In this document: positions 1 through 8,331 of the stretch, in pieces
Position numbering within the stretch: the stretch's first letter is position 1
Layout: each line of letters begins with the position of its first letter
Assembly (NCBI GenBank): GCA_900317475.1
Contig: ONGY01000027.1
Span: 1 to 37,632 of the forward strand
Source of the DNA: an uncultured Lachnospiraceae bacterium
Lineage (GTDB): Bacteria; Bacillota; Clostridia; Lachnospirales; Lachnospiraceae
Direction of reading: 5' to 3'
DNA length: 37,632 bases
Position numbers and translations under genes: made by a program
The notes under the pieces: model-generated
What the model was told of the DNA's origin: nothing
The model's database searches: none
The model's input: only the letters and a program-made list of their open reading frames with translations

Positions 1-207
1 AAACGGATTCTTCTCAATATAACCAGTGCAGGTTTCGACGGTAAGAAAATACTCTTCCTCATACGTCTCCCTGTCCAGATAAGCAGCGGCATAAATGTCC
101 CGGCCCGTGATCTGTCTGCCCGCGATGATGTGTAACTTCCTTCCGTCCTTTGTGACAAAGGCTTCCCCATCCGCAGGCGATGTCACACGATTTTTCTTTT
201 CTCCCAT
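1..207 (-). CDS. Unidentified protein, N-terminal part (cut by window edge)
   Basis: The frame is open from an ATG at 205-207 to the window edge (69 codons, no stop), with AGAAAGG about 11 bases upstream. An in-frame stop lies upstream at 265-267, so the start is well bounded. The visible part is hydrophilic with no signal peptide or membrane segment and contains the stretch ITGRDIYAAAYLDRETYEEE. I do not recognise the family. The rha operon terminator lies just upstream (284-323), so this gene probably has its own promoter or is read by leakage through that terminator. Confidence 0.55.
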   Translation of the reverse strand, partial: MGEKKNRVTSPADGEAFVTKDGRKLHIIAGRQITGRDIYAAAYLDRETYEEEYFLTVETCTGYIEKNPF

Positions 208-283
208 GTACACAAGAACCTTTCTGCAGGGTATGCTGTACCGCCGCCCGGTATCTGCCCGCTTCTATCATCATACCATGAAT

Positions 284-323
284 TAAAAAGCCCGTTTTAT
301 GCAAATGAATGCATAAAACGGGC
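284..323 (-). terminator. Intrinsic terminator of the rha operon
   Basis: A perfect 13-bp stem, GCCCGTTTTATGC (290-302) against GCATAAAACGGGC (311-323), is followed on the minus strand by a U-run (from AAAAA at 285-289). It lies about 60 bases after the rhaD stop and closes the rhaB-rhaA-rhaD unit. Confidence 0.85.
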
Positions 324-384
324 AGATACGTAAAAAGAGAGTTCGGCATTCGGCCGGATGTCCATTCTCTGACGATTCTCAGTT

Positions 385-1218
385 TCAGTCCAGGAAATCG
401 CGGTTCAGCGTAATATGGAAGGCCGGCTCGATGGCTCTGAGGTCATCGTCCGTGATCGTCTGAAGAATCGGCTTTCCGGAAGAGAGAATTTTCATATAAA
501 TCTCTGCGCTTTTTTCGATGGTGTGTGCAAGGCCGAAGGCCGTGTCAAAATCCGGTCCGGAAACAAAGAGGCCGTGATGGGCCCAGACGGCCGCCTGGTA
601 CTTCGTCATGAGTTTTGACGTTGCCCTTGCGATTTCCGCGCCGCCCGGGACCATCCACGGAACGACTCCGATGCCTTCCGGGAAAATAACCGGGCACTCG
701 GTCATGCTCTTCCAGAGCACGCGGGAGAAGGTACGGTCGTCGAGCGGCAGAATAAAGGTGAGTGCGATGACATTCGTCGCATGGCAGTGATAGATGACGC
801 GGTTCGCTCCGTTCGTCGCGGCAAGGCGCACGCTGTGATTGAGAAAATGGGACGGGAACTCACTCGTCGGACGCGCGCCGCCCGCAAGCCCCCAGACAAT
901 GCGCCAGGAATCGCCGGCGTCATTGATTTCCACGATGCCGATATTGGATGCTGCATCGAGCTGAACATTCCGCATGAACTTGCCGCTGCCGGTTGTGATG
1001 AAATATGCCCCTTTCAGATTGTCGGCCTGCACGCCCATGTTCACCCACTCGCGCGGCTCTGCATCAAAAAAGGGCCTCGTCTCTTCCACATCTTTCTTTG
1101 ACATGCGGTATGTCAGATTGCCGCCGTTGCGCTCATGCCAGCCCTGTTCCCAGCCGTCGGTGCACATACGGATAAACCCGCAGACTGCAGGTACCTCTTC
1201 TATTTTCGTATAGCCCAT
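385..1218 (-). CDS. rhaD: L-rhamnulose-1-phosphate aldolase RhaD
   Basis: A cytoplasmic class II aldolase that cleaves L-rhamnulose 1-phosphate to dihydroxyacetone phosphate and L-lactaldehyde, the last step of the pathway encoded here. The N-terminus (DGWEQGWHERNGGNLTYR, residues 21-38) is typical of RhaD. Glu120, His144 and His146 (in YHCHA) and His215 (in AHHG) match in spacing the catalytic Glu and the three zinc-ligand histidines known from E. coli RhaD. The length of 277 aa is normal for the family (about 274). The start at ATG 1216-1218 has AGGAG upstream with a rather long spacer. It is the last gene of the operon, 134 bases after rhaA, with a terminator behind it. Fuculose aldolase is a related alternative, but the rhaA and rhaB neighbours decide the name. 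Confidence 0.95.
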   Translation of the reverse strand: MGYTKIEEVPAVCGFIRMCTDGWEQGWHERNGGNLTYRMSKKDVEETRPFFDAEPREWVNMGVQADNLKGAYFITTGSGKFMRNVQLDAASNIGIVEINDAGDSWRIVWGLAGGARPTSEFPSHFLNHSVRLAATNGANRVIYHCHATNVIALTFILPLDDRTFSRVLWKSMTECPVIFPEGIGVVPWMVPGGAEIARATSKLMTKYQAAVWAHHGLFVSGPDFDTAFGLAHTIEKSAEIYMKILSSGKPILQTITDDDLRAIEPAFHITLNRDFLD

Positions 1219-1352
1219 GATCTCTTATGCTCCTCGGATATTCTTGTTTTCTGTTCCTGCTGCCCTATGTTTCAGCCGGACAGTGTTCTCACAGTCCTAT
1301 ATCCCTGTTATCTCACAGTCCCGCCGGTGCAGCTGGTTTTCTTACGTCTTTC

Positions 1353-2615
1353 TCATTTTCTCTGTGAAAGGACGTCCTTTTCGTATCTCTCAATCTCGCC
1401 GAACCACTGCCCGTCTGCCGGAACGCCGCACTGACTGCAGTACTCATTCCAGACATCGCCGAACGGCATTGTCTTCAGCTCCTCCTGGCGGACCATCAGT
1501 TCCGTGAAGCGGCTTTCGTCCTGGAGCCTGCGAAGATCATCGTTCGGAGTCAGCAGTGCATACAAAAGTGCCTTTTCGGTGTTGCGGAACCCGGTCACCC
1601 ACGCACTGATGCGGTTGATGGAGGCGTCAAAGTAATCAAGCGCCATGTGTACCCGTCCTTCGAGGCCGCCGCAGCGGACGATTTCCTTTGCAATCTCCCT
1701 CGTCTCGTCGTCGAAAAGCACCACATGATCGGAGTCCCAGCGGACAGGCCGCGTGATGTGGAGCGCGATCTCCGGGAAGAACGCCAGGAGCGCCGGAATC
1801 TTGTCGCTCACGACCTCGGTCGGATGATAATGGCCGTTGTCCATGAGCGGAATGCATTTATCCCTGTTGAACGCGGCATAGCTCAGCGCAAACTCGGAAC
1901 TCCCCACTGTATACGATTCGACGCCGATGCCAAACACCTTGGATTCGATCGTCGGCTTCACCTCGTCAAAACTGTACGGCTCCGAAAGGATTGCATCGAT
2001 GGACTCGCGATAGCGCTCGCGGGGCGTAAGGCGGTCCGCCGGAATGTCCTTAGAGCCGTCGCCCGTCCAGATATTCATTATACAGGTTTCACCGAGTTCC
2101 TTTGCGAGGTAGCTTGAAATCCGGATGCAGGCCTTACCGTGTTCGATCCAGAAATCCCGCGTATCCTTGTTCGGTGAGGCAAGCGTCAGAGGGTCGCACT
2201 TGGGATGGGAGAAGAAGGTCGGATTGAAGTCGCAGCCCATCTTCCGTTCCCTGCAGAAATCCACCCACGCCGCAAAATGTTTTGGCTCGAGCCTGTCGCG
2301 GTCAACCCAGCCGCCGTTCGATTCGTTCATGATCGCATAGCTCGCATGAAGATTCATTTTGACTCTGCCGGGGACAAGGCTTCTCACCTCGTCGATATCA
2401 CTCATCAGCTCTTCCGGCGTGCGTGCGCGTCCCGGATAGTTTCCGGTCGTCTGAATGCCGCCCGTGAGAGGTTTGTCCGGGTCTGTGTCAAAGCCGCGGA
2501 CATCATCTCCCTGCCAGCAGTGCAGGGATAATGACGCCTTCTTCAGTCTGTCGATGGCTTTCTGCGTATCAACGCCAAGTTCCGCATACCGTTCCTTTGC
2601 TTCTGTATAGCTCAT
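1353..2615 (-). CDS. rhaA: L-rhamnose isomerase RhaA
   Basis: Converts L-rhamnose to L-rhamnulose in the cytoplasm; a metal-dependent TIM-barrel enzyme. The 420-aa length matches the family (E. coli 419). Recognisable segments are LSLHCWQGDDVRGF near residues 29-42, the Gly-rich IQTTGNYPG, the central MNLHASYAI, and WDSDHVVLFDDET, which holds metal- and substrate-binding residues of the family. The start at ATG 2613-2615 has AAAGGAAAAAG close upstream. It sits 18 bases after the rhaB stop, so the two are surely cotranscribed. No sign of damage. Confidence 0.97.
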   Translation of the reverse strand: MSYTEAKERYAELGVDTQKAIDRLKKASLSLHCWQGDDVRGFDTDPDKPLTGGIQTTGNYPGRARTPEELMSDIDEVRSLVPGRVKMNLHASYAIMNESNGGWVDRDRLEPKHFAAWVDFCRERKMGCDFNPTFFSHPKCDPLTLASPNKDTRDFWIEHGKACIRISSYLAKELGETCIMNIWTGDGSKDIPADRLTPRERYRESIDAILSEPYSFDEVKPTIESKVFGIGVESYTVGSSEFALSYAAFNRDKCIPLMDNGHYHPTEVVSDKIPALLAFFPEIALHITRPVRWDSDHVVLFDDETREIAKEIVRCGGLEGRVHMALDYFDASINRISAWVTGFRNTEKALLYALLTPNDDLRRLQDESRFTELMVRQEELKTMPFGDVWNEYCSQCGVPADGQWFGEIERYEKDVLSQRK

Positions 2616-2633
2616 TCTTTTTCCTTTCTCCGA

Positions 2634-4163
2634 TTATCTCCGCTTCGGATCGAACCTCTTGATTTTAAAACTCTTCTTCACTGCTGAGCGCGCATCGGCA
2701 AGGTCTCTGAAGTCGCCTGCCATGATCCACTGGACGATGAGATTCCCGAGGGCCGTCCCTTCGGTCGGCCCGGCATAGACCGGAAGCCCGGTCGCGTCCG
2801 CCGTCCTCTGATTCAGATACTCATCCTGCGATCCCCCTCCGACAATATTCAGGGAAGTAAAAGTTTTCCCGGTGAGCTTCTCCAGCTCCTTTACTGTCCG
2901 CGCATAATCATCGGAAAGCGAGTTGCAGATTGTCTGCATCGTCTCTCCGACTGAAAACGGGGTTCCGGTGACAGGGTCTGTCCCCGCCCGGGCTGTTTTC
3001 TCTCCGCATCGTGTCCCATCTTCCGAAGCCGCAGAATTCTTCCCGGTTCCGGTCTTTTCATTCTCCATAAGAGCCGCCGCTATTTCTCTGATCATGGACT
3101 TTGGCGCAAGAAACCGTGCATCGTCCGGGTCCACTCTGCCGTCAAAACCCTCACAGCCTTCCGCTTTCTTAATGAGCTCCGGAAAAGTGGGCCGCTTTCC
3201 TGTCTTCTCCCCGAGTTCTCTGCGCACCGACTGAATCATCCAGAGTCCGCAGATATTCTTGAGAAAACGGAAGCGGTATTCGTAGCCTCCTTCATTGGTG
3301 AAATTGGCCTTTGCGCTCTCCTCCGACGTAATCGCTGTTTTATTTTCAACTCCCATCAGGCTCCACGTCCCTGAAGAAAGGAACACTGCCTTGTCGTCGC
3401 GGACCGGAACCGACAGAAACGCAGATCCCGTGTCGTGCGTTGCGGGAAGAACGACTGTGCTCCTGAAGCCCGTCTTCTGCACAACCTCAGGCAGGAGCTC
3501 ACCGAGAACTGTGCCGGGCAGCCGGATCTCTCCAAAAATACTGCGCGGAAGGCCGTACTTTTCGATGAGGACCTCGTCCCAGCCGCAGGTTTTGGCGCTT
3601 ACAAGTGCCGTCGTCGAGGCATTTGTATATTCATTGGCAATTACACCCGTCAGCCGATAGTTCAGATAATCCGGTATCATCAGGAAATACCTGGCGGCCG
3701 CAAGCTGCTCCGGGTGCTCCTTTGAAAGGGCTGCAAGCTGATAACAGGTGTTGAACTTCTGATACTGGATGCCGCTCCTTGCATATTGCTCCGCAAACGT
3801 GATTCCCCCGCCGCCGGAGGCCTCTTTCTCCAATTTTTCCCGGATGCCGTCTGTCCGGCTGTCGCGGTATGCGACCGCGTCGCCGATCAGCTTCTTATTC
3901 TCATCGAGAAGGACGAAATCGACAGCCCATGTATCGATGCCGATGGCAGCCGGCTCGAATCCGGCACTTTTCGTCGCGGCTATTCCCGCTATCACATTTG
4001 TGACGAGCCCTTCGATATCCCAGCAAAGATGCCCGTTCTTCTCGATAAGTCCATTCTCGAAGCGATACGTCTCCTTAAGTTTCATCACGCCGTCCTCGGT
4101 CCATCCGACGATGTGACGGCCGCTTGAGGCGCCGATATCAATGGCAAGATGACAGGTTTTCAC
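2634..4163 (-). CDS. rhaB: Rhamnulokinase RhaB (GTG start, extra loop)
   Basis: A FGGY-family sugar kinase that phosphorylates L-rhamnulose at O1 using ATP; first gene of the operon. Seen: N-terminal phosphate-binding DIGASSGR (9-16), GIDTWAVDF (75-83), PATHDTGSA with the likely catalytic Asp244, and the C-terminal GGGSQ adenosine motif (443-446) in IVGGGSQDEYLNQRTADATG. The start is GTG at 4161-4163, set by GGAGG seven bases upstream (4171-4175). At 509 aa it is 20-30 residues longer than usual. The surplus lies at about 368-400, a polar Gly/Thr/Ser/Lys stretch between FLAPKSMI and FSVGETMQTI where relatives have a short linker. The frame and both flanking motifs are intact, so this looks like a tolerated surface loop. 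Confidence 0.96.
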   Translation of the reverse strand: MKTCHLAIDIGASSGRHIVGWTEDGVMKLKETYRFENGLIEKNGHLCWDIEGLVTNVIAGIAATKSAGFEPAAIGIDTWAVDFVLLDENKKLIGDAVAYRDSRTDGIREKLEKEASGGGGITFAEQYARSGIQYQKFNTCYQLAALSKEHPEQLAAARYFLMIPDYLNYRLTGVIANEYTNASTTALVSAKTCGWDEVLIEKYGLPRSIFGEIRLPGTVLGELLPEVVQKTGFRSTVVLPATHDTGSAFLSVPVRDDKAVFLSSGTWSLMGVENKTAITSEESAKANFTNEGGYEYRFRFLKNICGLWMIQSVRRELGEKTGKRPTFPELIKKAEGCEGFDGRVDPDDARFLAPKSMIREIAAALMENEKTGTGKNSAASEDGTRCGEKTARAGTDPVTGTPFSVGETMQTICNSLSDDYARTVKELEKLTGKTFTSLNIVGGGSQDEYLNQRTADATGLPVYAGPTEGTALGNLIVQWIMAGDFRDLADARSAVKKSFKIKRFDPKRR

Positions 4164-4465
4164 GGAATTTCCTCCATGCAGACAATGGTTGATTCACAAA
4201 AGTCCTGTCTGCTACAATGTCAGTATATCTGCATAGCTTCGGATAATCCATGAAGGAAATTCCATAATTTTATAAAAAAAGTCCACTGACAGTAAAGCAT
4301 CGAAAAATAATAAAATACCCGCATCCGCGGATTTTGCCTCAGCGAGGTATTCGTTTGAAAGTGGCGTCGATACGCCACTTTCAAACTGCAGCATCGGTGC
4401 TGAAGCACCGGCTGCCGCATTCGGCAAAACCGCATCCGCGGATTTTGCCTCAGCGAGGTATAACA
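4164..4465. other. Divergent rhaB/araC control region
   Basis: About 300 bases between the divergent rhaB operon and the AraC-type regulator. On the rhaB side the best -10 is TATACT (4222-4227, minus strand), with no good -35 at 16-18 bases. That would suit an activator-dependent promoter, but this is inference. The middle is AT-rich (4262-4318). The araC side (4320-4461) is a dense repeat and hairpin module listed separately. Confidence 0.5.
4320..4461. repeat. 31-bp direct repeats flanking a 15-bp-stem hairpin
   Basis: Two identical 31-base copies (4320-4350 and 4431-4461, both beginning CGCATCCGCGG and ending CAGCGAGGTAT) bracket an 80-base core. The core holds a perfect hairpin GTTTGAAAGTGGCGT / ACGCCACTTTCAAAC (4353-4367 and 4372-4386, loop CGAT), then CGGTGC-TGAA-GCACCG inside CAGC/GCTG, then TGCCG-CATT-CGGCA. 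The second copy supplies the GAGG ribosome binding site of the downstream araC gene. It looks like an interspersed structured repeat (REP- or MITE-like), but I see no other full copy in this window. Confidence 0.8.
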
Positions 4466-5521
4466 ATGGAAAAATACAACAGCCCGGATTCGGGAAATGA
4501 CTTTGGATCCGGAAAAAACCTGAAATCAGGAAGAAACGCAGAAACAGGTAAAACCTTAAAATCAGAAAAGGACTCAGAATCAGAAAGGGTCTCAGAATCC
4601 GGAAATAACGCAGCAGCAAGAAAGAATAAAGGGTCCGGAGAAGAGAATCTTCGTTATGTCATGGACGTCGGCCCCCAGAGCATCTGGCTTCGGACGACAC
4701 CGGGAGCACTCGTCCTGCAGCAGCCTTTCTACTGCACAGAAGCCGGTCATTTCATGGCCCGCCCGCACTTCAGCACCGCAAGATCCAAGAAGGAAAGCTA
4801 CCTTCTTTTCTACACCGCGGCGGGAACGGGATTTGTGAAGCAGGGGAAGAGCGAAGTGCGGATGAATCCGGGAGATGCTCTTCTCATCGACTGCCGTATT
4901 CCGCAGAGCTATGGCACCGCCCCCGGTTTTGACGCATGGGATCACTACTGGATGCATATCGACGGGAGCGGCTTAAAGGCTATGTTTAATATTCTCTCCG
5001 ACAGCCCGGATGCAGAAAAACTCTCTCCCGTCTCCATGCCGGGAATCAATCTGGCCTCCTCCTTCGAGTCCATATTCCGCAGCATGCAGCAGAGCGATAC
5101 GGAATCCACGGTGGAGACAGGCCTCAGTGTCCATCGGATTCTGGCCCGGATGGCGGAAGAGAAGCTTGCGCACAACGGGGCCGCGCCCGACACAAGGGAG
5201 AGGATTCTGGAAACCGCGGACTACATCCGCGCCCACTGCGGGGAGGAGATCACAATAGATGATCTCCTCACGCGCACGCATTTTTCCAAATCCTACCTGA
5301 TGAGCCAGTTTCGGCAGTATATCGGCACGACACCCCACAGCTTTCTTGTAAACTGCCGCATCACAGAAGCCAAGAAACTTCTCTCCCTTTCGGATCTTAC
5401 CGTCGGAGAAATCGCCCATGAGGTCGGTTTTCAGGATGAGAGCCATTTCTCGGCCCGCTTCTCTTCCCTCACCGGCCAGTCGCCGCTTCAATACAGGAAA
5501 TGCACGATCCGGCAGGCATAA
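4466..5521 (+). CDS. AraC-family regulator, probably of the rhamnose operon
   Basis: A DNA-binding transcription factor of 351 aa. The C-terminal ~100 residues (from RERILETADYIRAHCGEEITIDDL to SGQSPLQYRKC) carry the two helix-turn-helix units of the AraC/XylS family, including THFSKSYLMSQFRQYIG and VGEIAHEVGFQDESHFSARF. The middle (about 65-200) fits the cupin-like effector domain. The start chosen is ATG 4466-4468 with GAGG seven bases upstream; a longer in-frame ORF from 4334 only translates the repeat module and is rejected. Residues 10-51 form seven tandem hexapeptides of the type G-K-N-L-K-S, an unusual low-complexity N-terminal extension. Being divergent from rhaB, it probably works as the rhamnose-responsive activator (RhaS/RhaR role). 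That role is inferred from position only. Confidence 0.9.
   Translation: MEKYNSPDSGNDFGSGKNLKSGRNAETGKTLKSEKDSESERVSESGNNAAARKNKGSGEENLRYVMDVGPQSIWLRTTPGALVLQQPFYCTEAGHFMARPHFSTARSKKESYLLFYTAAGTGFVKQGKSEVRMNPGDALLIDCRIPQSYGTAPGFDAWDHYWMHIDGSGLKAMFNILSDSPDAEKLSPVSMPGINLASSFESIFRSMQQSDTESTVETGLSVHRILARMAEEKLAHNGAAPDTRERILETADYIRAHCGEEITIDDLLTRTHFSKSYLMSQFRQYIGTTPHSFLVNCRITEAKKLLSLSDLTVGEIAHEVGFQDESHFSARFSSLTGQSPLQYRKCTIRQA
4493..4618 (+). repeat. 18-bp coding minisatellite in the araC gene
   Basis: Seven consecutive 18-base units encode GNDFGS, GKNLKS, GRNAET, GKTLKS, EKDSES, ERVSES and GNNAAA. Units are diverged but keep the pattern G/E-basic-x-x-x-S/T, and the reading frame is kept throughout. 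It lies between the start codon and the first conserved part of the regulator. Confidence 0.75.
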
Positions 5522-5530
5522 AAAACAGGA

Positions 5531-5559
5531 TTGACGAACTTTCCGGTCTGCTTTAAATT
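5531..5559 (+). promoter_or_regulatory. Sigma-A-type promoter of the first MATE gene
   Basis: TTGACG (5531-5536), a 17-base spacer and TAAATT (5554-5559), ending 57 bases before the MATE start codon. It begins just after the araC stop codon, so the exporter gene can be transcribed apart from araC. Confidence 0.6.
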
Positions 5560-5615
5560 ACAGCTTTGTCGATATATTGATTGTATGATTTCCGCATTTT
5601 ACAGGGGTAAATTTC

Positions 5616-7016
5616 ATGAGTGCTGCACGCAGAAAATCTGTCACCGATATGACCGTCGGAGACCCGATGAAACTCATACTCAACTTTGTTGTTCCGCTGC
5701 TCGGGGGCATGCTGTTTCAGCAGCTCTACAGCTGTGTGGATACGCTGATCGTCGGCCGTTTTCTTGGCGTAAGTGAACTCGCCGGTGTCGGCTCGACCGG
5801 TTCCATCAACTTTCTGATTGTCGGATTCTGCATGGGTGTATGCAGCGGTTTTGCAATTCCCATCTCCCAGCAGTTCGGTGCAAAGAAATACTCCGAGATG
5901 CGCCGCTATCTCGTGCACAGCATTTATCTCTCCATTGTGTTTGCGGTCATCTGCACGCTGCTCTCTGTCATCTTCTGCGGACAGATCCTCACACTCATGA
6001 ACACGCCGTCCGACATCTATGAATATGCCTACGACTATATCATTGTCATTTTCCTCGGCATTCCGACCGTCTTTCTTTATAACCTCTGCTCGGGTGCAGT
6101 CCGCGCGCTCGGTGATTCGAAGATGCCGGTCGTGTTTCTGATCATCTCCTCTGTCCTCAACATTTTCCTCGACCTCGCTTTCATCCTGATTTTCCACATG
6201 GGCGTTGCCGGGGCTGCATGGGCGACCGATATTTCTCAGCTCATCTCTGGCCTAATCGCAGCCGTCTACATGATCCGCAGGATTGACATCCTGCGCATTG
6301 AGAAGGGCGAATGGAAGTACCAGCAGCATTATATTAATGTCCTGCTCGCGATGGGCGTCCCGATGGGGCTTCAGTACTCCATCACGGCCATCGGCTCCGT
6401 CATTCTGCAGACCGCCGTCAATGGACTCGGATCTGTATATGTTGCAGCGCAGACCGCTGCCGGAAAGGTTTCGATGTTTTTCTGCATTCCTTTCGATGCC
6501 CTCGGAACCACCATGGCAACATGGGGAGGACAGAACGTCGGAGCGGGCAAGCTCGACCGTGTCCGCCACGGCTGCCGTGATGCATCCATTTTAGGATGTG
6601 TCTATGCCGCAGCCGAATTTGTCATCATGTTCTTCTTCGGCAGGGGCCTTGCATCGATCTTCATCACGAGTACAGCAGAGAATGCATCCGTTATCCTTGA
6701 TGCGTCAAGGCTTTTCCTCATCGTGACAAGCGCTTTCCACATCCCGCTGGCATTCGTCAACATCGTGCGCTTTCTCATCCAGGGAATGGGATATTCCGGT
6801 CTTGCGACTCTCTCCGGTGTCTTCGAAATGATCGGCCGCTCCGTCGCGGCGTTCGGCCTTGTTCCGGTCTTCGGCTATATCGGAGCCTGCTTTGCAAGTC
6901 CGATTGCCTGGGTTCTCGCGGATATCTTCCTCTTCACGGCTTACGCACATGTCTATAAGAAAACAGCCCGGATTCTCGCACAAAAAAACGGAGGAAAACC
7001 TTCCGAAACAAGGTAA
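5616..7016 (+). CDS. MATE-family multidrug/cation efflux protein (1)
   Basis: A polytopic inner-membrane antiporter of 466 aa, the usual MATE length, with about 12 hydrophobic segments in two halves. Family features seen: DPMKLILNFVVPLLGGMLFQQLYSCVDTLIVGRFLG at the N-terminus, AVRALGDSKMPV in the first half, and FIQGMGYS-type sequence (FLIQGMGYSGLATLSG) in the second half. It should export organic cations or drugs in exchange for Na+ or H+; the substrate cannot be read from sequence. The ATG at 5616-5618 follows AGGGG. It has its own promoter (5531-5559) and two terminators downstream, so it is probably monocistronic. Confidence 0.92.
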   Translation: MSAARRKSVTDMTVGDPMKLILNFVVPLLGGMLFQQLYSCVDTLIVGRFLGVSELAGVGSTGSINFLIVGFCMGVCSGFAIPISQQFGAKKYSEMRRYLVHSIYLSIVFAVICTLLSVIFCGQILTLMNTPSDIYEYAYDYIIVIFLGIPTVFLYNLCSGAVRALGDSKMPVVFLIISSVLNIFLDLAFILIFHMGVAGAAWATDISQLISGLIAAVYMIRRIDILRIEKGEWKYQQHYINVLLAMGVPMGLQYSITAIGSVILQTAVNGLGSVYVAAQTAAGKVSMFFCIPFDALGTTMATWGGQNVGAGKLDRVRHGCRDASILGCVYAAAEFVIMFFFGRGLASIFITSTAENASVILDASRLFLIVTSAFHIPLAFVNIVRFLIQGMGYSGLATLSGVFEMIGRSVAAFGLVPVFGYIGACFASPIAWVLADIFLFTAYAHVYKKTARILAQKNGGKPSETR

Positions 7017-7048
7017 TCTTCCGCTTTCAGGATGCTTCCGGTATAAGT

Positions 7049-7086
7049 CCCCGGTTTTCGCCGGTGCAAAAACCGGGGCATGTTTT
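7049..7086 (+). terminator. First terminator after MATE 1
   Basis: Perfect 10-bp stem CCCCGGTTTT (7049-7058) / AAAACCGGGG (7069-7078), followed by CATG and TTTTT. Confidence 0.8.
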
Positions 7087-7095
7087 TATCCATCT

Positions 7096-7134
7096 CTCCC
7101 CCACCGCTTATGCTTCCGTGCGGGGGAGTTTTTT
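7096..7134 (+). terminator. Second, tandem terminator after MATE 1
   Basis: Stem CTCCCCC (7096-7102) / GGGGGAG (7122-7128), directly followed by TTTTTT. Placed in tandem with the preceding hairpin, it shields the convergent DUF362 gene from read-through. Confidence 0.8.
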
Positions 7135-7170
7135 CGTTCCTTCGGATGAGACATTCATCCGTGAATGCGG

Positions 7171-8331
7171 TCACTTCATGGTGATGAGCTCGTACTGTCT
7201 CGATCCGAGGCCGATCTTCTCGCCGTGCTCGAGCGTCTCTTTCCAGGCTACGTTCGGGTTGTTGTTCTTCCAGATATCATGATAGTCATGGAAGTGCGGG
7301 CTTGCCATATTGTCGCCGAGCTGACTGTTGCGGATCGGCTCTGCCTTCTCGCAGAGATCGACGCAGGCCTGATCAAGTGCAATCGGGTCAAACGAAGCAA
7401 GCATTCCGATATCGGGGATAATCGGTGCATCGTTTTCGCCGTGGCAGTCGCAGTTCGGAGATACATCGGTGATAAGGCTTACATGGAAGCACGGACGTCC
7501 ATAGCAGACAGCCTGAGCATATTCCGCCATACGCCTTCCAAGCATCTGCGGTGCATCCCAGTTGTCATTCGAAATTGCATCAAACGCACAGGCTCCGATG
7601 CAGCGCCCGCAGCCCTTGCATTTATCCGGGTTGATAAAGGCGCGCTTTACATTCTTCCCGTCCACGACCTTATCCTGATACTCGATCGCATCGGATCCGC
7701 ACTCCCGGGCACATCTCTGGCACCCGCGGCACACATCCTGATCCACATGCGGATGCCCGCTCTGGTGCTGCTGCATCTTGCCGGCACGGCTCCCGCATCC
7801 CATGCCGATGTTCTTGATGGTGCCGCCGAAACCGGTCTGCTCATGACCCTTAAAATGGGTCAGCGAGATGAATATATCCGCATCCATAATGGCATGACCG
7901 ATGAACGCTGTCTTGCAGTACTCGCCGTTGTGAACCGGGACCTCAATGTCATCCGTTCCCCGAAGACCATCTGCAATGATGACATGACAGCCAGTCGTTA
8001 TCGGATTGAATCCGTTGATCTCGGCACAGTCGAGATGTTCAAGCGCGTGCTTGCGGCTGCCCGGATACAGCGTGTTGCAGTCTGTCAGGAATGGAAGTCC
8101 GCCCTGCTCCTTCACGACATCCGCAACTGCCTTTGCATAATTCGGCCGCAGATACGCAAGGTTCCCGAGTTCGCCGAAATGCATCTTGATCGCAACGAAC
8201 TTTCCGTTCATATCGATCTGCCCGATTCCTGCCATGCGCATCAGCTTCTGCAGCTTTGCCGTGAGAGGCACATCGAGATGTGTCCGGAAATCGGTAAAAT
8301 ACACTTTTGATTTTGCTTTTTCTTCACTCAT
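7171..8331 (-). CDS. DUF362 protein with two [4Fe-4S] clusters
   Basis: A cytoplasmic iron-sulfur protein of 386 aa. The N-terminal and central part is DUF362-like (VAIKMHFGELGN, ITTGCHVIIADGLRG, ISLTHFKGHEQTGFGGTIKNIGMGC). Next comes a bacterial ferredoxin module with two complete CxxCxxCxxxC sets (Cys201/204/207/211 and Cys238/241/244/248), followed by a C-terminal continuation of DUF362. The family is widespread in anaerobes and has no settled reaction; electron transfer or Fe-S-dependent maturation have been proposed. It stands alone, convergent with the MATE gene, and its neighbours give no hint of a partner. ATG at 8329-8331; no frame problem. Confidence 0.88.
   Translation of the reverse strand: MSEEKAKSKVYFTDFRTHLDVPLTAKLQKLMRMAGIGQIDMNGKFVAIKMHFGELGNLAYLRPNYAKAVADVVKEQGGLPFLTDCNTLYPGSRKHALEHLDCAEINGFNPITTGCHVIIADGLRGTDDIEVPVHNGEYCKTAFIGHAIMDADIFISLTHFKGHEQTGFGGTIKNIGMGCGSRAGKMQQHQSGHPHVDQDVCRGCQRCARECGSDAIEYQDKVVDGKNVKRAFINPDKCKGCGRCIGACAFDAISNDNWDAPQMLGRRMAEYAQAVCYGRPCFHVSLITDVSPNCDCHGENDAPIIPDIGMLASFDPIALDQACVDLCEKAEPIRNSQLGDNMASPHFHDYHDIWKNNNPNVAWKETLEHGEKIGLGSRQYELITMK

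Noticed and set aside
4334..4465. Upstream in-frame extension of the AraC regulator
   Set aside because: It only translates the repeat module (PQRGI twice) and lacks a ribosome binding site; the ATG at 4466 has a good one.
4212..4619. 135-codon minus-strand ORF over the rha control region and araC start
   Set aside because: Its apparent repeats arise from translating the DNA repeats antisense; no start signal and no recognisable protein.
7165..8310. 381-codon ORF on the plus strand opposite the DUF362 gene
   Set aside because: It mirrors a real gene with intact Fe-S motifs and has no recognisable protein features; it is a codon-bias shadow.
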